Assembly (NCBI RefSeq): GCF_949628215.1
Contig: NC_134276.1
Coordinates: 68,488,233-68,552,232, forward strand
DNA: 64,000 nucleotides
Origin: Phalacrocorax aristotelis
Taxonomy: Eukaryota > Chordata > Aves > Suliformes > Phalacrocoracidae
Reading direction: 5' to 3'
Below are positions 1 to 12,600 of this stretch, piece by piece. Each line of letters opens with the position of its first letter. Position 1 is the stretch's first letter. The notes under the pieces were generated by a model. That model was not told where the DNA came from, did not search any database, and saw nothing but the letters and a program-made list of their open reading frames with translations. The translations under genes and the position numbers were made by a program.

Positions 1-302
1 CTTTTTTAAACAAACCAGAGTGAAGACAAGACATTTATTTTAACAAGACTAAGATTTAATTTTTAAAATTTGACATTTAATACAAATATGTCAGGATAAC
101 ACAAATACACCTGAAATATGCCAGTGTCTGAACTTTTTAACATGCAAAAATCAATTAGAACACATAAAAACCCCAACTATAAGCTTTAATTTTACATTTA
201 TACATCAGAAGAGTCCATTTTAAGAAGTTGAAATAATTAGTCAATAATATCTAAATACTGATTTATAACTGCTAGAACATCTGTATACTCAAAGCAATAA
301 TT
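1..302 (-). other. RANBP2: RANBP2 3' UTR (probably reaches the window edge)
   Basis: AT-rich sequence directly after the stop codon. An AATAAA at 39-34 on the minus strand would place cleavage around positions 10-20, so the UTR is probably nearly complete at about 290 nt. Longer forms beyond the window cannot be excluded. Confidence 0.7.
34..39 (-). terminator. RANBP2: Likely RANBP2 poly(A) signal AATAAA
   Basis: Canonical hexamer on the minus strand about 265 nt after the stop, followed 15-30 nt later by a G/T-containing stretch. Usage is inferred, not shown. Confidence 0.55.
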
Positions 303-608
303 CTATATTTGCCCACAGTCTGTAATCACAATTCTTCCATTTACTAGCCCTTTAGGAGAACCAAAGGATTCCATCTTTTTCACAACATCCATTCCATCTT
401 TCACAAACCCAAATACTACATGCTTGAAGTCCAAGTGTTCTGCTTTTTTAAGTGTTATGAAAAACTGAGAATTATTTGTATCCCTGCCCTTATTTGCCAT
501 TGACAACAATCCAGGACCGGTGTGTTTCACTTCAAAATTCTCATCTTCAAATGATGTTCCATAAATTGACCGTCCACCTGTTCCATCATGGTTAGTTATA
601 TCACCTCC
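303..608 (-). CDS. RANBP2: RANBP2 exon 29, C-terminal cyclophilin domain and stop
   Basis: Residues 2938-3038, [12 protein letters not shown] to VITDCGQI and a TAG stop at 305-303. Contains [20 protein letters not shown] and [13 protein letters not shown]. The active-site Trp of cyclophilin A (EWLDG) is His here (EHLDF), as in human RANBP2, where peptidyl-prolyl isomerase activity is known to be weak. Acceptor is a long T run then AAG. Confidence 0.96.
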   Translation of the reverse strand, partial: GGDITNHDGTGGRSIYGTSFEDENFEVKHTGPGLLSMANKGRDTNNSQFFITLKKAEHLDFKHVVFGFVKDGMDVVKKMESFGSPKGLVNGRIVITDCGQI

Positions 609-3600
609 CTTAAAAAAAAAAAACAAATGGGGTGGAGAGACAACAGCATTAATTTACAAGTCCCAAAACAAACCAACAGCACACTTCCTTTCCCTTTCAA
701 CAGTAAAGACTTTGCTTTGGAAGAACTCATTCTTAGTCTTTGCAAGTACTGTATTTACTTAGATAGAAGGCTTCCCAGCTTCAGCAGTTTTTTTTCATGG
801 GAATAGAAGCAGTAGTGGAAAGTTTATCCCTTGTTTGTTCTGAACACAGCATTTCATCCTCCTGCTGCACACAGTGCCTGCTCCTCTAGGCCTGTCTTTC
901 CCACAGCCTGCTTCCTGCATCACTTGGCCCTGACAGCTCAGACCTGCATTATCTCATTGAAGATTAGATAATCTGTCCTTGCTTAGTCCCTGCAGGCACA
1001 GAATTGATCTCCTGAAAAAGGTTAAGGCACCAGTGAAGAGCAATTTCTTGCTTTTGTGCAGGCAGCAGCTTCCGCCACATTACTGCATGCTTAGGAGAGC
1101 TGCTACTGCTAGCAAGCAGTGCCTTTTGTCTTTCTGCAAGGCAAGAAGCCGCTGGCTCCTAATTATTTGGCTATATACATAAAGGTGACAGTATAGGTTA
1201 TCATATCTTTGAAGGAAAGCCTTAATTCTCATTGAAAGGCTTCTCACTGTACCCAGAGAAAGTTCAGGCAAAGAAGAGCAAGCCTAGAATATACTAATAT
1301 CATGTGATAAAAGCTTGCTTTCTGTCAGGGTTCACAAGGTGCAGTTAACTGTTTTAAGAAAGTGTCCCATAAGGATGTGGAACGTCCCAAAACAAGCTTA
1401 AACCCTAAATAAGCAATGCTGCTTTCCTTATCAGAAAGGCACAAAGTTTTAACAAAAAAAAGCCATAAAGGGCATCCTTCAGACACAGGTGATACGTAAA
1501 TCAAGAGACTGGATAATTTTATATTCTGTTGACAAGCCATTCACATATCACTGTCTACTACTGAGTTTGGAGAAGGTTGTGCCTTGTCTTCAGAAATACA
1601 GCGACATGCAGGAGCATTAGTGTAGTGTGTAAGGAAGTTGGTTCATTCTGCCTGTTAGAAGTCACTAAGATGCACCGAGAATTTTAGGAAAGGAAAGGTC
1701 TGAGCCTTCAATCAATCTCCTAAGCCTTCAGCGTTCATGAAGAACTAGCTAGTGCTACCAAATGCACACAGAGGTTTAAAACCACTGTCTACACAGGGGT
1801 TCAGATGCACTGCAGGCTGACACTCTTGGTGAAATATCTGAGTATTTTAAGGAACAGGCCACTGCATGATAATGAGATCTAGAAAACTTTTTAGATAGAA
1901 ACATAAGCATCTAATGTATTTTAAAGTGCACATCATCTGAAACACAAAATGTACTTTAAAATGTAAAAGAAGCCTGGAATGTTAAGTGTTCTTAGCAAGT
2001 GAGCACACAGAAGTTCCTCTCTGTAGACAGGAGGCTGAATGGTAGTTTTGGGAACCCCTACTTTCTTTGCTGTTCCTGATCAGCAACAGGCCCCTTGTCC
2101 ATTTTAAGAGGTCGTCTCTATCTCTGTTTTTTCCTTCCACACCAACATGGCAGGAGTAGTTAACAGGAAAAGCATCAGGCAGCTGGCAGACACAGGTAAA
2201 AAGCATTTGGCTTAGGGCAGCACATGCTGCTTGCACCACTTCGTATCTCCTTGTAGGGAAAGGGCAGATGAGAGTATTTTGCACATGGGACTCATGCTGC
2301 CAACAAGAACGTGCTACCCTGTAGAAGTGATTGTTTGAGGTGCCATTGTTAGCCAAGATGCATCTCATTCTCTCAGTGAAGGGTCTTCCCGATATGCTTA
2401 CCTGACACACAAAGCCAGTGACTATTCGGTGAAAACTGGAGTTCTTGAATCCAAATCCTTTCTCTCCTGTGCACAGGGCCCTGAAATTTTCTGCAGTTCG
2501 AGGGACAATATTTGAGAACAGCTCCATAGTTATGTGTCCTAAAGGTTCATCATCAGCAGAAACTTCAAAATACACAACAGGGTTGGTGTCCTTTGACAGT
2601 CCTGCTGCCAGAGATAAGTGTCCCTTCTGTAGTTCTGACAAGCTTAGCTGGCATTCTTCAAACCTCCTCTTGAAAGAGTCAGCCATTTCTTGGCTTTTAA
2701 ATCTGACTGCAAGTTGTTCTACTTTTACTTCGCCATCTGAAAATAAATCCAAGAACAGGTTTCTTTAGTTCAATTCAGTATAACCAGAAACTAATAGCTT
2801 TCATCTTATATAATCTGCAGGGAAAAACAAGCCACAGAAACTATAGACCACCTAGGGAAAAAACAAACACACAAAACAAAAGCCACCCAAAACACTCACC
2901 AGCGTAATCGGTGGCTGTCCAAATTAAAGCATTGTTTGATGTATCAGAAGGCACCAAGTTCATTTCCTTGGTGATAACATGGTTTGCACAGACTTTAAGA
3001 ACTTGGTCCCTTCTCATGAGGACTCTATAGTATTTCTTCTGTGTATGGAAGAGGATCTTTATCTCTCCCACACCACGCTCCTTCCACTGAGTAGCATCTC
3101 TGTCCCATCTATACAGTTTTGCCCTCTCTTTGAAGATAATTTCTTCATCTTCTTCTCCAGATTTTACCTCAACCTAAAAAACAGCACAGTAGAGTACCTG
3201 TCAGTTCCCAGAGCGCTGCTGTCACCAACGATAATAGTCTCACACACACTTATGATTCTGACATATTACAATGGAAGATTACTCAATGCGTTCCCTTCCC
3301 TAACACCATCTTCGTCACACACCAAAATAAGTAAAACGTTTAGCCTTTTCAAAATGTAAAAGCCCAACAAATTCCACTGTTTGAGATTAATTATAGCACT
3401 GCAATACTACTATGCCATGCTGCATATGGTTTTTGGTGGGTGTTCATTGATTTTTTGCTTTGGGGTTTGTTTTTTTTTTTGTTTGGTTGAGTTTATTTTG
3501 GTGTGGGGGTTTTGGTCTGTTGGTGTTTCCCACCTCCACCCCACCCCCCTTAAAAAACACTATCAATCATTCTGGCAAGTTTCCCAGGGAAGTTTCAGGT

Positions 3601-6600
3601 TTGCTGAATGACATGCGTACTGAGAAGTGAAGCTGTAGTACTATTACTGTTCCAGCTGTTACCTCTTGAGGATTGTTAAAGAACCTGATATTTGCGTTTG
3701 AACAGAACAAATGCCAACTGAGTATAACAAACCAATGCCTGACAGCCATATCTCCTCCTCGCTTTATGTATGCGTATTACTGGCCTCTAACCTCCTTTAG
3801 TTAACACATCTGAAGATAACGAACACTCAAGAGTACTCGAGAAATTTGTGATAAACGACTATTTGTGGAGGGAGAAACGAGACTGAAGAGAAGCAGCACA
3901 TAAGGGAAGAAAGAAAATCACAGAAGTCATGACATGCAGATGAGCAAAGGCATTCAAAATTTTGAAGAAGGTGGTTGAAGGCATGTTAAAAACTACATCA
4001 GATTTGCTGTTCAAATTAAAGGACACTGCATACTGTTTATTTGTGCTCTATTTGTCTTGCTTAATAGTTACAGTAATCTATACTTCAATCATATTTATAG
4101 GAAAGCCAGATGATATGACTATAACATCAGAAAAGTTTGGAATGGTTATTAGGCACACTAAGGCTAAACACCAAATCAAGACGTGAACAACTGTGTGAAG
4201 CCTCACTCAGGAAGTTGTAAGGCTACCTTCCAAGTTGAAGGTTCTCCTGCTTCTTGAAAAACAATTTATTTTCAAACTTACAAAGTCCATTCCCTTGGCC
4301 TTCAGGTGAGGTTAATTGTACTACACCTTTATTGCTTAGCAATTCTAGAAATCTCTTGCCTAGCTTAGAGTAAAAACTTTAAGTTGGCACAGCTGTCACA
4401 GAACTCACAGCTACAAAGCCACAGCTGAGTTGTATTAGCACTAACAGTTGCCTAGTTCCCCACCCGCCCCTTGGTTTTCAACTGTGCTGTAATGAATCAG
4501 TTTTAGCTTTTACAGGCCATGTGTACAAATGTGCATACCGATCAACACTCAGTCAGGGTATAATGAAATAAACTTTGAAGATTTTAACTGATGCACCAGA
4601 CACTTCCCCAGTACTAGGCTGTAATAGGATTTAAAACAGGTTTCTAAACAGGCAGTGCAAGAATTACAGAACAAAGCACACAACACAAAGCAGAGTTAGT
4701 TAAGCAAAGCATTTAAAAAAAAAACCAACTTGCTGTGTTACCACATATGCTTATCTTAATGTTGTTCTATACACCAGAAGTCCCCTTACCTCTGGTAAGG
4801 ACACAATGGGCTCAAAGTGGATATCATCACTATGTACCACCTCATCATCACTACCACCTTCCTCTTCATCTGCTTTACGGGCTGTCTCTCCGAACACAGC
4901 TGCTCCTGTATTCGCCCATTTGAAGTTTTTATCTACAATTAAGATATTTACATTTCAAACTCTGTAGTTTTTTTTCTTCCAGACAGAAACTTGCAAAAAC
5001 TGTTAACTGATCGATCAGTAGAAATTTGGTGCACAAAAAAGGTACATTGTATGAAGCCGAAGTCCAGCTGAGTGTCTGTCTCAGACTAGTTCAACTCACC
5101 TTTTGAGCCAAAAGCAAAGTCTCCTGAGTTTTTGGAAGCCAGATCTGCAAATGACAAGCCTGCAGTATTGCCGAAACCAAATGAGATGGTTCTGTTTTCT
5201 ATCAAATAAGAGGAGAAAGTCAAAGTTTTTTCTCTTTCTTAAAGAAAATGTGTTTAATGCTATGTAGTCACAAAACTAAACTGGAGAAGTCTCCAGAGTA
5301 TTTCTCCCTTCCAATTAAATTTAAAGTTTGCATGCCATTTGTCATGACAGTCATTTATTATGGTTTTAGAAAACTGGCTCAAGACTGTGTGAGACTTTCA
5401 GCACGCTACTTCTGTGAAGAACTACAGAGCTCTAATAAGTATTCATGTGGTATTTAACAGTAAACTAATGAGAGTACATCATATATAAATTATACATCAG
5501 ACACTAGCATTACTCTGTAGTAGTGCCACACCAGAATCTGATGTATATGCTTATTTTAACTCCCAGTCATGTTTTTACTAGATTGGTGCTCACGCTTCTA
5601 ATTCAGTATCGGTACTGCTTCTCTGCAAGGCAGCAGCTACATTAGCTAAATTCAACTTCAGAAAAGCATTCTTAAGTTCCTACAAAAAACCTGACCATAC
5701 CCCTGGCCCTACCTTGTGTTGACTCTGAACAGTCCGAATCACTTTTTTTAGTTGACAAGTCTACAGGTTTGTCATCAGCTCCTGACAGAGTCTGTGATAC
5801 ATGCACGGTTTCTGTGGTAGAATCTGGTTCTTCACTGTTGGTAGCTGACTGGACAAACACATCACCAGTTGATGGAGTAGGTACTTCCTCCTTGCTGGTA
5901 CAGACTAAGTCAGTTGAGCTTGTAACCTCGTTCTCCTGAGATTAATAAAAAAACCCAAAGTAATACGCAAATAAGCTGCAAGAGCCTGGTATTCAAACCA
6001 CCTCCTCAGGAGACCAAGAACAGTCATTTTAGAAAAAATAAGAATAAGAAAAATTGTTGTTGTAAGCTTCCTGAAGCTCTTCATTACACTTAAGACATAC
6101 TGGACATTAACTTTCAAAAGACTGAAGTATCTTTGAAGTAGCATGCTTTCAAAAAAAATACTATTGCTTTCTGAAATCAATGAGTACTTGTATATACACG
6201 AGGAGTGATTTTACTAGCCAAAGCAGTTTATACATTACAGGAACAGCTGCACCTCCTTTCCCCTTCCCAAGGAATTTAATATTTAAGCTTCCATTTCAGT
6301 GCTGGCAAAGACTTGAGGCACAGCCACAAAGGAGTCAAATAGTTTTTCACCACTGGATGTTTTATAGTTCTCACAAGGTGAAATAATTGTACAAGTTTAA
6401 TAATAAAAAGTTTAGTAAAGAGGTAGTTCTTACTTTTGTTCCTTGAATTTTAACTTCTGCCTGGAAGTCTTCTGGACTGTCATCCTCGGTATCACTGCTG
6501 ACATCACAGACAGATGTAGAAGGAACCTGCAGAGTTTCTGCTTTAGTCTTCTCCTCAGGAGCCGGTTCCTTTTCCCAAGCAGTAATACGTTCTCTTTCAT

Positions 6601-9600
6601 TGTCAAATTCACTTTTTCCTGTGATGCCTACTGCAAAGAATAAAAATCAGTGGAGAACAGCTGGGAAGGCAGTTAAATACTGAAGTATTTTTGGCATCTA
6701 CATTATAAAACAACCTCATGATAGCCAGAGCAACCTGAACTAAGACTTTAAGAGTTTTTCAAGTAGCATTACTGTTTGAACAGTAGAAGTGAAGACTAAC
6801 TTAACTCTACTCGGGGTAACTAGAATTGGAATTTCATTGTACTTGGTTTTTCTATTGCCATCAGGGAATTTCCATGCAATGATGAAAAGTTCAATATTGC
6901 AACTGCCACTACCACTAGCTTCCTTCAACATTTGCTCATATTTTAGACAGCTTAATATACACCACCTCTTCTTACCACATATCCTCAAAAAAACCCCAAA
7001 CTTCACTTCTAGAAGTATTTACCCAGATTTCCAGTTATGCACAGTGAAGCCTGAGGTACAGCCAAAGTAGACATAAACACAAGCAGCAAATCCAGTCTTC
7101 TACAGCTGTGTTTTTAGTATAAGGGCTAAGATCTTTTTAAAATTGAACAGTATTAACTCATAAGCTTAATTTAAACTATCTGCAGAAGTAGCAAGCATTC
7201 ACAAGTGTAGACAACTTTTGCCTTGTACAGTATCGTGCCAAGCTGAATTCTTCACATTCAGAAGAAGGAGCTCAAGGTAGGAAAACACTTTGATGTTCTT
7301 GTTTAGAGGCCACCTGAAGTGTACATTTCTTGTTCTGGTACCACTTTACTGTTAAGCAACAGTTCAACGTAATGAGCTTAAAGCTGTATTTTGAGATGCA
7401 GCTTTTCTAATCCCAGCAACAGCACTTCCAGAAACTATCTCAGGAAACAAAATTACTCTCAGTGCCCAAGTGTCCTTCAGATTTAGAGCTTATATTTCAG
7501 TATATAAGAAGTTTTAAGTGTTGTGTTTTAGGACATACCTTTTACAGGATCTTGCAGTTTCTTCTTTTCTGAACTGCTGGGATACAGTCTTCCATTAAGT
7601 TTCTTAACAGCTGTTTCATAGTCTTCATCTTAAACACAGGAAACAAGCGTAAGTTCTCAGGCATCCTCCAAGTACAAAGAAGTCTGCTTCTGACTCACAA
7701 GCCTAGCACGCATGCATAACTTCTGCTTGTGCTTTAAGAGTTCCACAGGTCAGGAATTAAGCTTTCACTTCCTATTTTGCATATTGTGTTTCAGTGTGCT
7801 GTTGACACTTTTCTCAGCCTAAATTGTTACAGATGCGTGGCACGGGTTTTGTTTTCAGAAATTTCTTATCGCATGAATTTATTAAGAATATCAGTAAACA
7901 AAACTGGGAAGGGAGACTGAAGATCTTTATTATAAATACTGGCAAGCTCGGATATTTGTGGGAGGAGACTTGTGGTCTCCCACCCGCTGCTGAATACAGT
8001 GCTTCGGAACTTCCATTTAACATATTTGCTGCTGAATAAAGAGTAATTTAGTTGCATACAAGATTTCATATAAAATATTTCCAGCTTTACTGTTAGGAAT
8101 TTGCCTTAGAAGAAAAATAAGCCATGAGTCTAGCATTTAGGGTACCTGAGCATGTTCCTTTTTGATAAAGGCTGCCTTGTATTTGTCTCTAAAACCAGTT
8201 AGAGAAGTAAGCCTCTTGCTCAAATGAGACTAGGCTCAAACATCCAATTATTTAGTCTTACCTAATCAACTGCATTAGTAATGTCAGTGTCAACACCCAT
8301 AAGACACCAATACAAATTCCCTTTAGTCGTTCCTGGGCCTCCATTGTATTATTCTGTCTTGAAGACCTAAGTGTACATCTTTGGCCATAAGAAAGATGAC
8401 AGGATTATTTCCCATTGGTCCAAACAAAAAGATTTGAGTGTCTAATGGTTCTCATAGTATTCATAGAATCTCTCAAGCTGAAAGGGACCCAATAAGGATC
8501 ATCGAGTCCAGCTCCCTGCTCCTCACAGGACTACCTAAAACTAAATCATGTGACTACAAGCATCATCCACATGCTCCTTGAACTGACAGGCTTGGTGCTG
8601 TGACCACTGCCCTGGGCAGCCTGTTCCAGTGACCGATCACCCTCTCGATGAGGAACCTTTTCCTAACGTCCAATCTGAACTTCCCCGACGCAGCTTCATT
8701 CTGTTTCCCCGTGTCCTATCCCCGGTCACCAGAGAGAGGAGATCCGCACCTCCCCCTCCGCTGCCCCACTTGAGGAAGCTGTAGACTGCGATGAGGTCCC
8801 CCCTCAGCCTTCCCCTCTCCAAACTGAACAAACCAAGTGACCTCAGCTGCTCCTCATAAGTCTGTCCCTCATGGCCTTTCACCATCTTGGTCATCCTCCT
8901 CTGGACACACTCTAATAGTCAGATGTCCTTCTCACACCGAGGTGCCCAAAACTGTACACAGTGCTCAAGGTGGGGTCACACCAGTGCAGTGTATTACACC
9001 CTTTCCCCACAAAAAGGTGACACAAATATCAACTTTGACACTCCTTACCATCATCCTCGTCACTCACGTATCCAGGCTTATTCTTGTAACAGAAGAATGT
9101 TGAAGGCAGCTTGAGAAAGCCAGCAAGAGCTCTCTGTTCAGGGGTAGGTGTTAACTCGTAAACTATTATAACCTCATCAGATGGAAGATCATCTTCGGAC
9201 ACTGTCATCTTCTCAGCTTTTTATAGAAATTGAACAAACCATTAAAACGGAGTAATTTCAGAACAGGGAATAACATTAACCCCACATTGCCATTATTACA
9301 GAACTGAATTAATTCTAAGGGAGTTAGAAATACATTTAAAGCCTACCTATTTTTCTGTTGATCCCCAGGAAACAAAAGTCAAACTTACATGATGCTACAA
9401 CAAAGCATCCCATTAAAAACATAAGAAATTCTAACCTGTGTGCCCAGCTACAGCCTGTTCTCTTGCCTTTGAAATTCAAGTATCAGAACAGGAACAGGCC
9501 TACATCTTTATATTGTTGCAAGGTTTATTTAATTAAGTCCTCACATCAAATAAAATACAACTATGGAGAAGAGGGATATAGGTGTCATCTAGAAATAGAG

Positions 9601-12600
9601 GTAAACTTCAGGCCTGAAAAATGAAGTGAAGTAGTCTACAGGAACATGTCCTACTGAATTGCTTAAAAGTGCTTTAAGTTCTGGAAAATATTAAACAAAT
9701 GAACAGAACTTATTTCAGATTACCTATGGGAAATCTGAGCTTTTTATTACCTAATCTCAATTTACCATAATAGCCATTGCTGAAATTTATGTTACGGAAG
9801 TCGTAATCTTCAGTTCCATCTTGTTAAACAATAAAAAAATATTGCTTTCAGCCTACTTATAGCTAGCTTTTCCAGTAAGGACAAATACCATTATCAATTT
9901 TATTATATAGCTTTCTCTCCTTCAACATTACATTGTCCATTCCATTTGTATTGAAAAAAAGAAGTGCATAATCAACGGTTAAAGCTGAAAGCACAGCCTA
10001 GAGCAAACTGCATAAAAACATATGGCTATAAGAACAAGCAAGACAGATTTGGAAACAAAGATTTGAGTTTATTATGAAAGAATGGAAGCAAAGCGGGAGC
10101 ACATACCGGTTTAAGCATCACGTGCTGTTTGGCTGGGGTTTTCTTTGTTTGGGTTGGGGTTTAGCATTGTTTTGAGAGGTGAGGTTTGGGGGTAAAGGTG
10201 TGAGAAAAATTTGTTAACTGTATAAGAATTACTCCATAAGCACATCAATATCCATGCATCAGCTGTTTCTAAAAACAATTTTATTGCATTACGAAATCAA
10301 CTTAGTTAACATTCTCCTGTTTTGAGTTAAACTAGTCAGCAGAATTTGAACACTGATTTTCCTGCTCATGGAATTCAATATTCATTATTGCAAGAGGAGA
10401 CAAGGACAGAAGAGACATGGAACGTTTATAGACATTCTCCTTGATCCTCTGACACAGCTGAGGCTAAAATACATCTGCTTTTCAGAAGTAGTTTTCCCAC
10501 TAGTATCTTCCAGTAGATTAAGAGCAATATAAAGAATAGGAGAGTGTAAGCAAAATCCAAATTACTAGTTCAAATATAAGCTGTTTTTTGAAGTGTTCCC
10601 TCCCAACCTTTGCCCCAGTTGACTCTCACTTTGATTACAAATTAATCATTTCAGGCATTCATATACCAGAGTGTAGCTCAAACCCATTACCAGCACATAG
10701 TCTTGTAGAATAATCCTTTTTGCTCACTTTTTTTATATCTCAATAGCTCTTCTGAGCCTGTATAAAGCAAACGTAGGACAAAATTCTTGAAAAGCAAATT
10801 TCTAAGTTCATACCACAACAGCAGGCTATAGGTCTTTTTATATGTTTTCTCAGATTCTTACACAAAAACCTCACTAACCCTAGCTGATTTAAGAATTAGG
10901 AGTACATCTAGTACTGTGTTAGTAGGTATCCTGCACATTAGCACGTGTTCTATTCACTCAAGTTTACTCAGTCCAATTGAGACACTTGCTTAAGTTTGTA
11001 CCAAGATCACCACAGAAGTTTACGTGTGGAGTATTTAGTCTTACAGCCATTTAAGGCTACAGCAAAAAAAAAAAAAAGGATAGCTTTCCTTAGAATCAAA
11101 GAATTTTCAAAAATGTATCTTCAACAACAACAACAAAAATTTCCAAAGTCAATCAGGTAAGTGGTAAAAGTGTGTGCTTCCTTTACCCTGAGCAGTATAA
11201 AGCTAGCTAGAAGACCCTGGCAACAGAGGATATAGCCCATGGTATTCCACAGAGCATTCCCACAGTTATCATGCAGTCTCTTTCAGTAGCCTTTGTACAA
11301 AGTAGCAGAATAAGATAAATACATTAAAAAGTCACTTCATATTAATCCATGGGTAAAGTTCTCCACAAAGCTGATATATCAAGCACTGGATTAAGGTTCT
11401 AGAGTTCCAAACGTCCACTCAAAGTGACAAAGGTGTTCAACAACCAAAATTAAGATTACGACACAGTTTGCCCTCAGAATATTACGACTGAGCAAGATGT
11501 TCACTGGTTAAGTCAGTTTCTACTCACCCTACCCCCAACAAAGTTAAGTTGTCTTATGAAAAAAATGCTACAAATAGCTTAAATATATCTTCACAGGCAG
11601 TGATGAAAGAGAGCCATGCATATATAAAACATTTTTAAATGACTTGGTTTTGCGATAGTAGAACTTTCTACCCAGGGGAAAAAAATCCATACAAAACACT
11701 GTTAGTATATGGAAGGAACAAAATAAAGAACAATACCACGCACAACAGTTCTTTTCTCTGGTGTAATCTATTATTTGCTTTTGTTTCAACTGACATTAAG
11801 ACCAGGTAGGCCTAAATATCTAGTTAGTCACAATACTGATTTTTTCTTTTCTATGCATACAGCAGTGTATATCTTCTGGATATAAAGAGAAATCACCAGA
11901 GTTTAAAGCTTAATGCATGTAACTGATACAGTAACATGCAACTGACATAACTGTGATTCAGACTTGTAAAGCATTTATAAAGAGTTCATGACCTGATCTG
12001 AGAAAAACTTAAGTGCTTTTACATGGAGGTGCAGAACTCCTATGAGGTAAAATTTCTTTCAAATGTTGCTCTAGCACAACTCAAGCTGCCCCCCTGAAAG
12101 GCGTTCCCCATGAGAAAGTCTCAGCTTATATTTACATTGGGTAGGCTTGAAAACCTAATTTAGAAAGGACTTCTCAAAGTCATTTACTATTAAGACAGAG
12201 CTCAAAAAAAGCCACACTAAAGACAGTTATCAACTGTAAATAAATTATTAAGTATATAATCATATCCTAGTTATCAGAAAAGTAGAAGTAAAGAACAGCC
12301 TGAAGTACCAGAAAGGCGTATTTTGTTTGGTTGATTTTTTTTTTAAAATACAGTCACACCCATCCTCACACACCCCCAATATAAAAACAGGATCAATCTG
12401 AGGTAGCAGAAGTTCTTGCATGTATGCATTGGCACAGAAGGTTTAATTACATCCCATTACGGACATTGCATGATGAAAATAAAACTAAATCCTTAATAAA
12501 CTCCACGCACAAGGATGCCTAAAAACACAGAACAGTTAACTTCAGATCATATATACCGAACACGAGTTCAGAGTTTAAATAAGAACAACTTCTCCAGAAA

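Larger units (their letters stand above)
4933..7538 (-). other. RANBP2: RANBP2 introns 22-25
   Basis: Introns 22 (6,631-7,538), 23 (5,936-6,433), 24 (5,199-5,712) and 25 (4,933-5,099) are AT-rich unique sequence. I see no repeats or further exons in them. Exons 23-25 are annotated separately. Confidence 0.65.

Noticed and set aside
10122-10200. G/T-rich tract as an interstitial telomere repeat
   Set aside because: Contains GGGTT and GGGGTTTAG-like pieces but no run of TTAGGG units.
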